A DNA stretch of 64,000 nucleotides from assembly GCF_032678705.1 (NCBI RefSeq), contig NZ_JAVTSS010000002.1, positions 620,001 through 684,000 on the forward strand. Direction: 5' to 3'. A model generated the notes under the pieces. That model was not told where the DNA came from, did not search any database, and worked only from the letters and a program-made list of their open reading frames with translations. The stretch comes from Pedobacter frigiditerrae (GTDB taxonomy: Bacteria > Bacteroidota > Bacteroidia > Sphingobacteriales > Sphingobacteriaceae). Below are positions 1 to 8,883 of the stretch, piece by piece; positions within the stretch are counted from its first letter, which is position 1; every line of letters begins with the position of its first letter. The translations under genes and the position numbers were made by a program.

Positions 1-683
1 GGAATAACTGGTTCAGCAGCTTTTGGTTTTTCTTCAATCTTTACTTCTTGAACTGGTACTTTTACTTCTTGAACAGGTGCTTTTGCCTCTTCAATTGGCG
101 CAGGTTTCTCGGCAACAGGCTCAGCAACTTTTGGTACTTCAGGAGCAGGTGTTTCTTTTTTAGCCTCTACTATAGGAGCTGGCTCTTCCTTTTTATCAGG
201 ACGAGTTTTACTGTTTAAGTTGTTAAGGTCTATTTTACCAACAATTTTCACACCCGGCAAAGAACCTTCTTCTTCCTTAGCAACAACTGGTTCAGGAGCC
301 TTTGCTGGCTCAACTGGTTTTGCCTCAACAGGTTTTTCTTCCTTAGGTTTCTCAACCGGAGGAGTATATGAATGAAGGTTTTTAATTAAAATGCCCTCGT
401 TTTCAAAATCTTGTTTTTTACTAGGCACCTCAGGAGCTCTCTCAGCTGCTTCGGGTTCGTCACGACGTATTTTACCTATAACTATCTGATTGGCTTCTTC
501 TTTTACGATTTTATCCCCCTGAAACTCTTTCATCAATGTATCATACATTTCTTTAGAAAGTTTTGTAGTGGGCTTATTTTCCACAGCAAAGCCCTTCTTA
601 CCAAGAAATTCTACTGCTGTAGCGATTCCTATGTTAAGCTCTTTGGCTGCTTTAAATAAAATTACGGCTTTGTCGTCTGACAT
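1..683 (-). CDS. infB: Translation initiation factor IF-2, N-terminal part (gene runs off the window)
   Basis: This is the first 227 codons of IF-2, the GTPase that places initiator tRNA on the 30S subunit and promotes subunit joining. Reading from the ATG at 683, the protein begins MSDDKAVILFKAAKELNIGI, a typical IF2 N-terminal helical module (about residues 1-55). From about residue 75 it becomes a long linker rich in Glu, Pro, Ala, Lys and Val, as in Bacteroidetes IF-2. The G domain and C-terminal domains lie outside the window. It is the third gene after rimP and nusA on the same strand, the common bacterial order, and starts 72 bp after the nusA stop. No frameshift is visible in the part shown. 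Confidence 0.93.
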   Translation of the reverse strand, partial: MSDDKAVILFKAAKELNIGIATAVEFLGKKGFAVENKPTTKLSKEMYDTLMKEFQGDKIVKEEANQIVIGKIRRDEPEAAERAPEVPSKKQDFENEGILIKNLHSYTPPVEKPKEEKPVEAKPVEPAKAPEPVVAKEEEGSLPGVKIVGKIDLNNLNSKTRPDKKEEPAPIVEAKKETPAPEVPKVAEPVAEKPAPIEEAKAPVQEVKVPVQEVKIEEKPKAAEPVI

Positions 684-755
684 CTATTATCCTATTTTTT
701 TACTAATTATATACAAAAGTAACGTTTATTCCTTGTTTATTCAAGCATACAACGT

Positions 756-1991
756 TTATTCAAATTCCGACTGAAGAATACCAATTACTTCTTTAATTGT
801 TTCCTCTTCTAAATCGGTTCTTTTTACTAATTCATCAACAGATAAAGCTAATACACTTTTCGCTGTATCACAACCAATAGCTTTCAATTCATCAATGATC
901 CAGCTATCAATTTCATCCGAGAATTCTTCGATATCTACATCTTCATCTTCTTCGCCAGCTTCACGATAAACATCAATTTCATACCCAGTTAATTTGCCAG
1001 CCAATTTAATGTTATGTCCGCCACGACCAATAGCTAGTGAAACCTGATCTGGTTTTAAGTAAACTGAAGCGTGTTTTGTAACATCATCTAATTTAATAGA
1101 TGTGATTTTTGCAGGGCTTAAAGCACGTTGAATATATAATGAAATATTATTTGTGAAATTAATTACATCAATGTTTTCATTTTTCAATTCTCTCACAATA
1201 CCGTGGATACGAGAACCCTTCATACCAACACATGCTCCTACAGGGTCAATTCTATCATCGTAAGATTCTACAGCAACTTTAGCACGCTCTCCTGGCTCAC
1301 GAACAATTTTCTTAATGGTAATTAAACCATCAAAAATTTCTGGAACTTCAATTTCGAATAAACGCTGTAAAAACTCAGGTGCAATTCTAGAGATGATGAT
1401 TTTTGGAGTTGCATTAACCATATCAACTTTAGAGATTACAGCACGAACTGCATCTCCTTTTTTGAAATAATCAGCTGGGATTTGTTCAGTTTTAGGCATC
1501 ATTAACTCGTTGCCTTCATCATCCAATACCAAAGTTTCTTTTTTCCAAACTTGATAAACCTCACCTGTTACAATCTCACCAACTCTATCCTTATATTTTT
1601 TGAAGATTTCGTCTTTCTCTAATTCTAAAACTTTAGAAACCAAAGTCTGGCGAGCTGCTAAAATCGCTCTGCGGCCAAAACTTTCTAAAGTGATTTGTTC
1701 TATGTAGTCGTCTCCAACTTCCATATCTGCATCTAATAACTTCACTTCTGCAAGTTCAATTTCTAAATCATCATCTTCAGAAAACCCATCTTCCATTACT
1801 TTTCTAGTTCTCCAGATTTCCAAATCCCCATTATCTGGATTCACGATTACGTCACAGTTTTCGTCTGTGCCATATTTTTTACGCAACATACTGCGAAATA
1901 CCTCTTCCAGTACACTAATTACTGTAGGGCGGTCGATATTCTTGAAGTCTTTAAACTCCTGAAATGAATCGATTAAGTTAATATTGCTCAT
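756..1991 (-). CDS. nusA: Transcription termination/antitermination factor NusA
   Basis: NusA binds RNA polymerase and nascent RNA and modulates pausing, termination and antitermination in the cytoplasm. The 411-residue protein has the expected order: an N-terminal polymerase-binding domain (about 5-125), an S1 RNA-binding domain (about 135-200), and two KH domains with GxxG loops seen as GMKGSR and AIGRGGHNI (about 230-345). An acidic linker and one helix-hairpin-helix-like module (about 362-411) follow. It lacks the doubled C-terminal acidic repeats of E. coli NusA, which is usual outside Proteobacteria. It follows rimP by 4 bp, so the two are almost certainly co-transcribed and probably translationally coupled. 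Confidence 0.96.
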   Translation of the reverse strand: MSNINLIDSFQEFKDFKNIDRPTVISVLEEVFRSMLRKKYGTDENCDVIVNPDNGDLEIWRTRKVMEDGFSEDDDLEIELAEVKLLDADMEVGDDYIEQITLESFGRRAILAARQTLVSKVLELEKDEIFKKYKDRVGEIVTGEVYQVWKKETLVLDDEGNELMMPKTEQIPADYFKKGDAVRAVISKVDMVNATPKIIISRIAPEFLQRLFEIEVPEIFDGLITIKKIVREPGERAKVAVESYDDRIDPVGACVGMKGSRIHGIVRELKNENIDVINFTNNISLYIQRALSPAKITSIKLDDVTKHASVYLKPDQVSLAIGRGGHNIKLAGKLTGYEIDVYREAGEEDEDVDIEEFSDEIDSWIIDELKAIGCDTAKSVLALSVDELVKRTDLEEETIKEVIGILQSEFE

Positions 1992-1995
1992 TTTT

Positions 1996-2460
1996 CTATT
2001 TAAATGAAATTAAAACCTTTGTTTCTACTATATTATTAAATTCGATCTGGGCTTCTACCAGCTGAACTTTTTTACCTTTTTCTTTTACTTTTTCTTCAAT
2101 TGTAACTGCACTATCGTTAACCACAAGCAATTTACCCTCTTTCACCTTTCCATCAGTTAATTTAACGCTTAAATCTCTGCCAATGTTTTTATGATATTGA
2201 CGATTTAATAACAACGGCTCACCAACGCCTGGAGAAGAGACTTCTAAATTATAAGCTTTTTCAATTGTGTTTTCTTCTTCCAAGTGAAAGCCTACATGCC
2301 TACTAATTGCCGCACAGTCTTGAATGCTAATCCCTTCATCACCATCAACATGAATAATCAACTTGTTATTTGGCAACATTTTTATTGACACCAAAAACAA
2401 CTCAGGCCTGTCCGCAATCTTCTCTTCTACAAGTTCCTTAACTCTTTTTTCTACCTGCAT
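1996..2460 (-). CDS. rimP: Ribosome maturation factor RimP
   Basis: RimP assists maturation of the 30S subunit. The 154-residue length matches the family. The N-terminal alpha/beta domain contains the region ending in YNLEVSSPGVGEPL (about 69-82), the RimP signature, and the C-terminal half is a small SH3-like beta domain. It is the first gene of rimP-nusA-infB. The start at 2460 fits the family N-terminus (MQVEKRVKELVEEKI). Its leader contains a strong hairpin with a T-rich tail and a probable promoter, both listed separately. Confidence 0.93.
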   Translation of the reverse strand: MQVEKRVKELVEEKIADRPELFLVSIKMLPNNKLIIHVDGDEGISIQDCAAISRHVGFHLEEENTIEKAYNLEVSSPGVGEPLLLNRQYHKNIGRDLSVKLTDGKVKEGKLLVVNDSAVTIEEKVKEKGKKVQLVEAQIEFNNIVETKVLISFK

Positions 2461-2482
2461 ATCCTAATTTGTTGTAAAAGAA

Positions 2483-2505
2483 AAGAGGGGACACCGTCCC
2501 CTCTT
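2483..2505 (-). terminator. Hairpin with T-rich tail in the rimP leader (terminator or attenuator)
   Basis: AAGAGGGGAC and GTCCCCTCTT form a perfect 10-bp stem with a 3-nt loop. On the minus strand it is followed by a T-rich stretch (TTTTCTTTTAC), so it looks like an intrinsic terminator. It lies between the probable rimP promoter at 2523-2530 and the rimP start at 2460. It either ends transcription from the upstream lipoprotein operon or acts as an attenuator in the leader of the nusA operon. Confidence 0.6.
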
Positions 2506-2522
2506 CTTCCTCTATTACCGTG

Positions 2523-2530
2523 CAAATGTA
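2523..2530 (-). promoter_or_regulatory. Probable promoter -7 box for rimP-nusA-infB
   Basis: The minus strand reads TACATTTG, a match to the Bacteroidetes TAnnTTTG box, about 63 bp before the rimP start. A TTG element at the ideal distance of about 20 bp is not clear, so only the -7 part is supported. Confidence 0.5.
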
Positions 2531-2579
2531 CGAATTATTTTTTCAAAATAAAAGCCCTACCTGTTTCTAATTTAGATAA

Positions 2580-2792
2580 TTAAAAAACATTATGGTTGTT
2601 TTTGCTTCTTCTTGATATAAATTTATTATGCTGATACCTATAAAATATTGTAACTCCAATTAATGGCAAAACAATTATGGTACACCCTAATATTATTTTT
2701 TCTGCTTTTGAGAGAATTTTACTTTTAAGCAAATCATAAACACCTTTGAAAATTAAAGAGATAAGAATTGATATGATAATATAATATACCAT
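2580..2792 (-). CDS. Small hypothetical membrane protein
   Basis: A 70-residue protein with two hydrophobic segments, about residues 2-20 (starting MVYYIIISILIS) and 34-52 (IILGCTIIVLPLIGVTIFY), and a basic, Asn-rich tail. Two membrane helices with a short cytoplasmic or periplasmic tail are likely. It starts 4 bp after the stop of the lipoprotein gene at 2797-3225, so the two form a small operon. I do not recognise a family. The overall shape resembles the two-helix PLDc_N module found alone in many Bacteroidetes, but the sequence match is not strong enough to name it. Confidence 0.6.
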   Translation of the reverse strand: MVYYIIISILISLIFKGVYDLLKSKILSKAEKIILGCTIIVLPLIGVTIFYRYQHNKFISRRSKNNHNVF

Positions 2793-2796
2793 ATTG

Positions 2797-3225
2797 TTAT
2801 CTTGTTAAGATCTGCTGTTGTGCTTTCACTTTAAACCCAACTTTAGATTTTATAATGTCCTTACCACTTGCGAACCGTGCATTCAGTATCGTTTCTACTA
2901 GATATTCTTTCTTCTTCTCAAAGGGTAAATTTGGGGTAAAAATTAAACTATCTCCCGCCACGCTTAATCTTCCTGGCCATTCTATCTCCATACTTGTCGA
3001 ATCGTCTTCAGCTGGAGTCTGAAGAACAGAAACTAGTTTTTGGTAGCCGCTATCTATATTGATATTAGTTTTAATTTGATATAATCCTGCTTCATTAATA
3101 TCTGAAATAATAATTTTACTGCTATCAGCAGAAAAACGAATGGATAATGGCTTGCTATTTGTAGCATTACAAGCAACTAACGCAACACCAATAACAAAGC
3201 TTAAAAACTTTATATATTTAAACAT
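2797..3225 (-). CDS. Hypothetical lipoprotein
   Basis: A 142-residue secreted lipoprotein. The N-terminus is a lipoprotein signal peptide, with hydrophobic residues 8-18 and a lipobox ending ALVAC at Cys19, so it is probably anchored in the inner or outer membrane. The mature part is short and beta-rich, with a central SLIFTPNLPFEKKKEYLV stretch that resembles Ig-like domains used in Bacteroidetes surface proteins. It is divergent from the YvlD-like gene at 3243 (17-bp gap) and co-oriented with the small membrane protein behind it. The function is not recognisable. Confidence 0.65.
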   Translation of the reverse strand: MFKYIKFLSFVIGVALVACNATNSKPLSIRFSADSSKIIISDINEAGLYQIKTNINIDSGYQKLVSVLQTPAEDDSTSMEIEWPGRLSVAGDSLIFTPNLPFEKKKEYLVETILNARFASGKDIIKSKVGFKVKAQQQILTR

Positions 3226-3242
3226 TTAACTAAATTAACATT

Positions 3243-3590
3243 ATGAAGCTAATACTCGAAATTTTATTGATGGGCTTGGCAATGATGCTTGGCTCTTACC
3301 TTGTACCCGGTGTAAGTGTAGATGGCTATGGAAGTGCAATTATTGCTGCAGTTTTAATTGCAATTGCGAATGCTACTATCGGATTAATTTTAAGGGTTTT
3401 CACTTTCCCACTTAACGTATTAACCTTGGGCCTAATCTCATTTATTATTACTGTACTGATGATTTTATTAGTAGATAATTGGATGACTGGATTTAATACA
3501 TCAGGGTTTCTAGCTGCCGCAATTTTAGCAATCGCAGTTTCTGTAATTAAAATGATATTGGATTCTATTTTTGGTGTGGATAAAAAGTAA
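3243..3590 (+). CDS. Phage holin family / YvlD-like membrane protein
   Basis: A 115-residue protein made almost entirely of four hydrophobic segments (about 2-20, 30-50, 55-75, 88-108), matching the YvlD/Phage_holin_4_2 family. Typical features are the early LVPGVSVDGYGSAIIAAVLI stretch and the central FPLNVLTLGLISFIITVLMI. Despite the family name, chromosomal members are not phage genes; some Bacillus members respond to envelope stress. It stands alone and faces the lipoprotein pair. A long inverted repeat follows it. Confidence 0.8.
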   Translation: MKLILEILLMGLAMMLGSYLVPGVSVDGYGSAIIAAVLIAIANATIGLILRVFTFPLNVLTLGLISFIITVLMILLVDNWMTGFNTSGFLAAAILAIAVSVIKMILDSIFGVDKK

Positions 3591-3601
3591 CAACAAAAAC
3601 A

Positions 3602-3668
3602 AACCACAAAGAAGCAAAGAGCGCAAAGTTAATTTTATATGCTTTGCGTACTTCTTTTCTTTGTGGTT
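3602..3668. repeat. Long inverted repeat between convergent genes, probable two-way terminator
   Basis: AACCACAAAGAAGCAAAG at the left and a matching CTTTTCTTTGTGGTT at the right bracket a second pair, GCGCAAAG / CTTTGCGT. Together they form a long imperfect hairpin. It sits between the stop of the YvlD-like gene and the stop of the acyl-CoA dehydrogenase gene, so it could terminate transcription from both sides. Confidence 0.6.
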
Positions 3669-3693
3669 AAAATAATTCTCTTTAAGCTTGGGT

Positions 3694-4836
3694 TTATTTA
3701 CTTAAAATACTCCTACTAATTACCATTTTTTGTATTTCAGATGTACCCTCGTATATCTGCGTAATCTTCGCATCCCTCATCATTCGTTCTACATGGTATT
3801 CTTTCACAAAACCATAACCGCCGTGTATTTGAACTGCTTCAACCGTAACGTCCATAGCTACTTTACTTGCAAATAACTTAGCCATAGAACCTGCTAAAGT
3901 GTAAGACTCACCTTGGTCTTTTAACCAAGCGGCTTTATAAACCAGCATTCTAGCCGCCTCTATTTGAGTGGCCATATCCGCTAATTTAAATGCGATTGCT
4001 TGATGGTCTGATATTGGTTTTCCGAAAGATTTACGTTGTTTTGAATAAGCCAAGGCTAATTCGTAAGCACCTGCGGCAATTCCTAGCGCTTGTGCAGCTA
4101 TGCCAATTCTGCCTCCCTCAAGAGTTTTCATCGCAAAAGAAAAGCCAAACCCATCGTCACCAATTCTATTTTCTTTTGGAACTTTTACATCATTAAACAT
4201 TAATGAATGTGTATCAGAACCACGAATTCCTAACTTGTTTTCTTTCGGACCAATTGTAAATCCAGGTGTTCCCTTTTCTACAATAAAAGCATTAATTCCC
4301 TTATGCCTTAATTCTTTATGGGTTTGCGCAATTACCAAATAGGTACTTGCAGTGCTTCCATTTGTAATCCAATTTTTTGTGCCATTTAATAGGTAATAGT
4401 CACCCATATCTTCGGCGGTAGTTTGTTGAGAAGTTGCATCAGAACCCGCCTCTGGCTCAGATAAACAAAATGCACCAATCTTTTCTCCAGACGCTAAGGG
4501 CTTTAAATATTTTTCCTTTTGAGCTTCAGTTCCGTAAGCTTCTAATCCGTAACAAACCAGCGAATTATTAACAGAAACCACAACAGAAGCAGATGCATCA
4601 ACTTTAGAAAGTTCTTCCATTACCAAAACATAAGAAACAGCATCCATACCACTTCCGTTATATTTTGGGTCAACCATCATCCCTAAAAAACCTAATTCTC
4701 CTAGTTTTTTAACTTGTTCTGCAGGAAATTTTTGATGTTCATCTCTTTCGATTACTCCAGGTTTTAATTCGGTTTGAGCAAAATCTCTTGCGGCCTGTTG
4801 TATCATTAATTGTTCTTCACTTAACTCAAAAAGCAT
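3694..4836 (-). CDS. Acyl-CoA dehydrogenase (short/medium-chain type)
   Basis: An FAD-dependent enzyme that introduces a 2,3 double bond into acyl-CoA, feeding electrons to electron-transfer flavoprotein during fatty-acid or branched-chain amino-acid breakdown. The 380-residue protein has the N-terminal helical domain (1-120), a beta domain with FCLSEPEAGSDATS (FAD/substrate-binding region, about 127-140), and the C-terminal helical domain. The sequence ITQIYEGTSEIQ (about 358-369) carries the usual catalytic Glu of the SCAD/butyryl-CoA group. QIHGGYGF is also typical. The exact acyl chain length cannot be told from sequence alone. It stands alone on its strand. Confidence 0.93.
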   Translation of the reverse strand: MLFELSEEQLMIQQAARDFAQTELKPGVIERDEHQKFPAEQVKKLGELGFLGMMVDPKYNGSGMDAVSYVLVMEELSKVDASASVVVSVNNSLVCYGLEAYGTEAQKEKYLKPLASGEKIGAFCLSEPEAGSDATSQQTTAEDMGDYYLLNGTKNWITNGSTASTYLVIAQTHKELRHKGINAFIVEKGTPGFTIGPKENKLGIRGSDTHSLMFNDVKVPKENRIGDDGFGFSFAMKTLEGGRIGIAAQALGIAAGAYELALAYSKQRKSFGKPISDHQAIAFKLADMATQIEAARMLVYKAAWLKDQGESYTLAGSMAKLFASKVAMDVTVEAVQIHGGYGFVKEYHVERMMRDAKITQIYEGTSEIQKMVISRSILSK

Positions 4837-5310
4837 AATTAAAGTTTATAAATGGTTAACAAAGCCAAATTTAGTATTTCTTAATGAAATTACTATGGTT
4901 GCATAGTAATTTTTTATAAAAAATGATCATTAAGATAGGTTTTTAGAGTTTTAGGAAGGCAAATGAAGTGAAAAACACAAATTGGTGCCCTGCTTTCGCT
5001 TTACTCTCCCGAAGAAAAATCGGGATTCGTGTTCGCTACAATCAGGCTTATCTTACAAAGGTTTCTGCTACTATGATGGTTTTCCTGCCTAAACGCTACA
5101 GGCTTATGTTAAATAAACCCGACATGAGTGGATGCCTCCTTCTGGCAGGAACGGTGGCGGGACTACACTCTTCGAAAAGCACAGAATTTGCTTTTCAAAA
5201 GAGTTATTTCGCTAAACCGGACACCAATCGCTAAGATTAGGTATTTTTAAAGGCATTTTTACAAAAAAATTTGGATATGCTAAAAGCCACCTAAATTAGC
5301 ACAAGATTAT
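4837..5310. other. Gene-free spacer holding an interspersed-repeat remnant
   Basis: About 470 bp without a convincing gene. The centre (about 4978-5232) is much richer in G+C than its surroundings. It contains segments typical of Sphingobacteriaceae interspersed repeats: TCCCGAAGAAAAATCGGGA, a small hairpin, and blocks such as AACCCGACATG and CTGGCAGGAACGGTGGCGGG. The AACCCGACATG block also occurs at 57670-57680. An 88-codon open frame crosses it, but its protein has no domain and its composition follows the repeat. I regard it as non-coding. Confidence 0.5.
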
Positions 5311-5318
5311 TATTTTTG
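5311..5318 (+). promoter_or_regulatory. Candidate -7 box directly before the AraC-type regulator
   Basis: TATTTTTG matches TAnnTTTG and ends only 4 bp before the ATG at 5323. If used, the transcript would have almost no leader. A/T-rich DNA produces such matches by chance, so confidence is low. Confidence 0.3.
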
Positions 5319-5322
5319 TTAA

Positions 5323-6393
5323 ATGAACCTAGCTCAACAAATCCTATTTTTCTTTAGTGCACTAGGTGTCTTTAATGGCTTAATCATTAGTGTTTATCTA
5401 TTATTTTTCAAAAGACCAAAGTCACCGAGTTCTTATTTCTTAGGGTTATTGCTTTTAGGCCTTTGCTTAAAAATCGGCAAATCTTTTATCTATTATTTTT
5501 ATCCAGACTTGCCAGGCATCTATATCCAAATAGGTCTTTTGGGGAGTACTTTGGTTGGTCCATCTCTTTTCTATTTTATTAAATCGGCACTTGAGCCAAA
5601 TGCAAAAATAACCACCATACAGAAAGCGACTTATGTATTTTGGTTCTTGGTAATTGTAACTACGAGCATTATTACACCATATGATAGTCGACCTGATATA
5701 TGGGAAAATTATATCTGGACTATAGTTGCTTTACAATTGACCGTTTATATGATTTTAGCAGGCTGGCTGCTCAAAAGAGTTTTAATGAAATTCTTTAGTA
5801 CAAAAGAAAAGATTTCACAAACTGAGATGTTATTACTGTCTGTATTTATAGGCAATCTGGTGATTCCTGTGTCATTTAAATTATCCTTTTTTGATTTTTT
5901 TAATGGCCCTTGTATTAGTGGGGCTTTATTTTTCTCTCTTATTCTTTATTTAAATGTTTTCTTATTTATTAGCAAAAGAAAAACAAGCAGTTTTTTTTCA
6001 GACGGTCAAGAGCCAAAGCCTTATGCGAATAAAAAAATTGGAGGTGAGCGGGCACTTGCATTAACAGAAAAACTTCAGCAAATTATATTAGAGCAGGAAC
6101 TTTATAAAAACCCTGATCTTAAGCTAAATGACCTTGCTCAGAAAATCAACATTTCAAGTCATCAACTATCGCAACTTCTTAATGATAATTTAGGTAAAAG
6201 CTTTGCGGCTTATGTAAATGAATATCGTATAAATGAGGCTTGTACACTGATTATTAATAATGCCAACATCAAACTAGAAGCAATTGGTTATGAAGTTGGA
6301 TTTAATTCTAAATCTACTTTTTATGCAGCGTTTAAAAAATTAAAGCAGACTACACCAACCCTTTATAAAGAGCAATTATTAGTTATTTCATAA
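5323..6393 (+). CDS. AraC-family transcriptional regulator with N-terminal membrane domain
   Basis: A 356-residue protein. Residues 1-225 hold about seven hydrophobic segments (for example LLLLGLCLKIGKSFIYYFYP and FWFLVIVTTSIITP). Residues about 245-352 form a C-terminal AraC-type double helix-turn-helix, with NDLAQKINISSHQLSQLLN as the first HTH and IGYEVGFNSKSTFYAAFKK as the second, highly typical one. Such membrane-tethered AraC proteins are common in Bacteroidetes and are thought to sense envelope or small-molecule signals. The gene at 6495 starts about 100 bp downstream on the same strand and encodes an outer-membrane barrel. A regulator-target pair is plausible but is inference. Confidence 0.88.
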   Translation: MNLAQQILFFFSALGVFNGLIISVYLLFFKRPKSPSSYFLGLLLLGLCLKIGKSFIYYFYPDLPGIYIQIGLLGSTLVGPSLFYFIKSALEPNAKITTIQKATYVFWFLVIVTTSIITPYDSRPDIWENYIWTIVALQLTVYMILAGWLLKRVLMKFFSTKEKISQTEMLLLSVFIGNLVIPVSFKLSFFDFFNGPCISGALFFSLILYLNVFLFISKRKTSSFFSDGQEPKPYANKKIGGERALALTEKLQQIILEQELYKNPDLKLNDLAQKINISSHQLSQLLNDNLGKSFAAYVNEYRINEACTLIINNANIKLEAIGYEVGFNSKSTFYAAFKKLKQTTPTLYKEQLLVIS

Positions 6394-6494
6394 TTTATGA
6401 TTTGTCTGAATTTATAATTCCGAACTCCCAAATCTGAGAATCAAAACCATTTTCCTTTTCATCACTGCTAGTTTTGGTCATTCCATACAACGCA

Positions 6495-8879
6495 ATGAAA
6501 ATGAAATCAACCTTATTATTATCTTTCCTATTACTTATTTGCCAGTTATTAAATGCACAAACAATTAAAGGAAAACTCATTGATGGCAAAACCAATCAAG
6601 CTATTTCTTTTGGCAAACTGACATTGGTCGATAAAGAGCGTCCAAGCTTTATCAGATATGCAAATAGCGATACCCTTGGAGTTTTTGAGTTTAAAGAAAT
6701 CTCAAAAGGCAAGTATCTTTTATCAGTTACATTAATAGGTTATCAAAAAACAGAAAAAGAAATATTGGTCAATGGGAATAACTTAAAGGATTTAGATTTA
6801 GGCAATATTTTATTGACTGAAGACCTTAATCTCCTAAAAGAAATAGCCATTACTGGTGGCCAACCCAGCTTTAGCACAAAAAATGGTCAAATAAAGATTA
6901 CCGTTGCTAATAATGCTTTTTTTAAATCATCAGCAAATCTACTAGATGTATTTAGAAAACTACCTGGTTTACAGGTTAACCAAGATGGAACTATTTTAAT
7001 GGCCAATAGAGCTACTCCGACATTATTTGTTGATGGAAAACCCGTAAATATGAATAGTGATGAAATTCTGACTTACTTAAGCAGTTTATCTCCAGAAATG
7101 GTAGAATCAATTGAGCTAATTAACCAGCCTTCTTCAAAATACGATGGAGAATATCAAGGTATTATTGATGTAAAATTAAAAAGAAATCAAACTTTAGGCC
7201 TGAGAGGGACTTACAATGCTAGGTTTCAGCGAAACAATTATAGTTTGCTTGACAACAACCTGTCTCTTACCTATAAAACAAATCGATTGTTCTACGATTT
7301 AAAGTTAGGCCATACTACTGGAAGTACCTTTTATAAATACTATGCCCTACAGTACCTACCTAACACCAATGCAATGACTACCGATACACGAACAATTACC
7401 TCAAATCAGAATTTTAATGTGCAGGCAAGGCTAGCGTACGAATTGCAAAAAGGGCAAAGTTTAGAAGCTTTTGTACGAACTTTCCAAATAGACCGAAATG
7501 CGGTAACAGACAATCAATTACTTACACAAACCAACAATTTAGCACAAACAACAGCACGTGTTAGCGGCTCGAATAATGCATTGCCTAAACAGCATAATTA
7601 TGCAGGAGGGCTCAATTACGATGCACAGTTTAAAAATAGCGAGCTCCATGTAATCGCTTCTTTGGCACAAATCGATAATCGGCAAAACGAAGACATTCAA
7701 AACTGGAATGAATTGAGCAATGAGCGACTAAATTATTGGAAAACCAATTCTAGGAACAACATCTTGATCCATACTGCACAAGCAGATTACAGTCGAGCCA
7801 TAGGTACAAGTAAACTAGAAATTGGTGGGAAATTTGCCAACACTACCACTCAAAATAATCTTCGCTATGATACTTTGGCAAATAAGGTCTTTAACTTAGA
7901 CCCCAATCGTAGTAATCAATTCCGTTACCATGAGTATATTACGGCGGTGTATCTTTCTTTTCTTGGGAAATGGGATAAATTTAATTACAGCCTAGGTTTA
8001 AGAGCTGAGCATACAAATAGTTTATCAAATTCAATAACAACCAACGCAGTTACAGAAAAAAAGTATTTGAAATGGCTACCCAGTTTCAACATTACCTATA
8101 GCATTAGCAGTGGAGAACAATTAAGTTTCAGTTACAGTAAGCGATTGACAAGACCGACTTTTGCTGCTTTAAATCCATTTCGTTTTTATTATAGTCCAAG
8201 GCATTACTGGATAGGAAATCCTTACCTTCAACCTTCTACTACCAATCTATTCGCATTTGGGTATAGTAGAAAATCAATTAACATTTCATTAAATGCTGGA
8301 CGAGAAACAGAAGTTATAGCCCGTTACCCTGAATATAATCCAACAACAAATGAATTGATTTTTTTGGGCAGAAATCTTCCATATAGGGATTTTGCAAATC
8401 TACAGTTAAGTTCGCCCTTAATCTTTAATAAATGGTGGCGAATGAACAACAATATTGGTTTTTATTACAACAAGGAATTGACTCCTTATTTTAATCAAAC
8501 GTATCATATTGGTGTATTTAACTATACCATTAACGGTAGTCAGGTTTTCAGCTTAAAAGATTGGCTGTTGGATTTTAGCTATAGTTACGAATCAAAAAGT
8601 GGCAATGGTCTTTATGTATTTAAACCTGTTTATGGAGTTGATTTTGGTTTGCAAAAAGCTTGGTTCAAAAGCAAAATCAATACTAAACTTACACTTTATG
8701 ATGCCTTCGACAATGTTAAAAGGAGGTTGATTTTTAGGGAAATGAGTATTATCAACAATGATTTTTACCACTACTTTGGAACTCAGCGTTTAGTTTTTAG
8801 TTTAACCTATAACTTTGGTAGTTCTACCTACAAAGCCAAAGACAATAAAAAAAGCGATGAAGAAAATAGGGCTAATTAA
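6495..8879 (+). CDS. Outer-membrane beta-barrel protein with carboxypeptidase-regulatory-like and plug-like domains
   Basis: A TonB-receptor-like protein of the Bacteroidetes outer-membrane beta-barrel family. The open frame begins at 6474, but a signal peptide starts at the ATG at 6495 (MKMKSTLLLSFLLLICQLLN) and ends near AQ, so I place the start there (794 residues; 6501 is also possible). After the signal come a CarboxypepD_reg-like beta domain (about 20-105) and a plug-like domain with LDVFRKLPGLQVNQDG and TPTLFVDGKPVNM. A long beta-rich barrel follows, ending in VFSLTYNFGSSTYKAK. No SusD partner lies next to it, so the substrate is unknown. It probably has its own promoter or is co-transcribed with the AraC gene. 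Its stop is only 4 bp from the convergent panD stop. Confidence 0.85.
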   Translation: MKMKSTLLLSFLLLICQLLNAQTIKGKLIDGKTNQAISFGKLTLVDKERPSFIRYANSDTLGVFEFKEISKGKYLLSVTLIGYQKTEKEILVNGNNLKDLDLGNILLTEDLNLLKEIAITGGQPSFSTKNGQIKITVANNAFFKSSANLLDVFRKLPGLQVNQDGTILMANRATPTLFVDGKPVNMNSDEILTYLSSLSPEMVESIELINQPSSKYDGEYQGIIDVKLKRNQTLGLRGTYNARFQRNNYSLLDNNLSLTYKTNRLFYDLKLGHTTGSTFYKYYALQYLPNTNAMTTDTRTITSNQNFNVQARLAYELQKGQSLEAFVRTFQIDRNAVTDNQLLTQTNNLAQTTARVSGSNNALPKQHNYAGGLNYDAQFKNSELHVIASLAQIDNRQNEDIQNWNELSNERLNYWKTNSRNNILIHTAQADYSRAIGTSKLEIGGKFANTTTQNNLRYDTLANKVFNLDPNRSNQFRYHEYITAVYLSFLGKWDKFNYSLGLRAEHTNSLSNSITTNAVTEKKYLKWLPSFNITYSISSGEQLSFSYSKRLTRPTFAALNPFRFYYSPRHYWIGNPYLQPSTTNLFAFGYSRKSINISLNAGRETEVIARYPEYNPTTNELIFLGRNLPYRDFANLQLSSPLIFNKWWRMNNNIGFYYNKELTPYFNQTYHIGVFNYTINGSQVFSLKDWLLDFSYSYESKSGNGLYVFKPVYGVDFGLQKAWFKSKINTKLTLYDAFDNVKRRLIFREMSIINNDFYHYFGTQRLVFSLTYNFGSSTYKAKDNKKSDEENRAN

Positions 8880-8883
8880 TACC

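Noticed and set aside
3243..3590. Phage holin, suggesting a prophage
   Set aside because: The family name is historical; the gene is a YvlD-type chromosomal membrane protein, and no other phage gene is nearby.
4968..5234. 88-codon open frame in the spacer before the AraC gene
   Set aside because: It follows a GC-rich interspersed repeat, has no domain, odd composition and no convincing promoter or start context. It is more likely non-coding repeat DNA.
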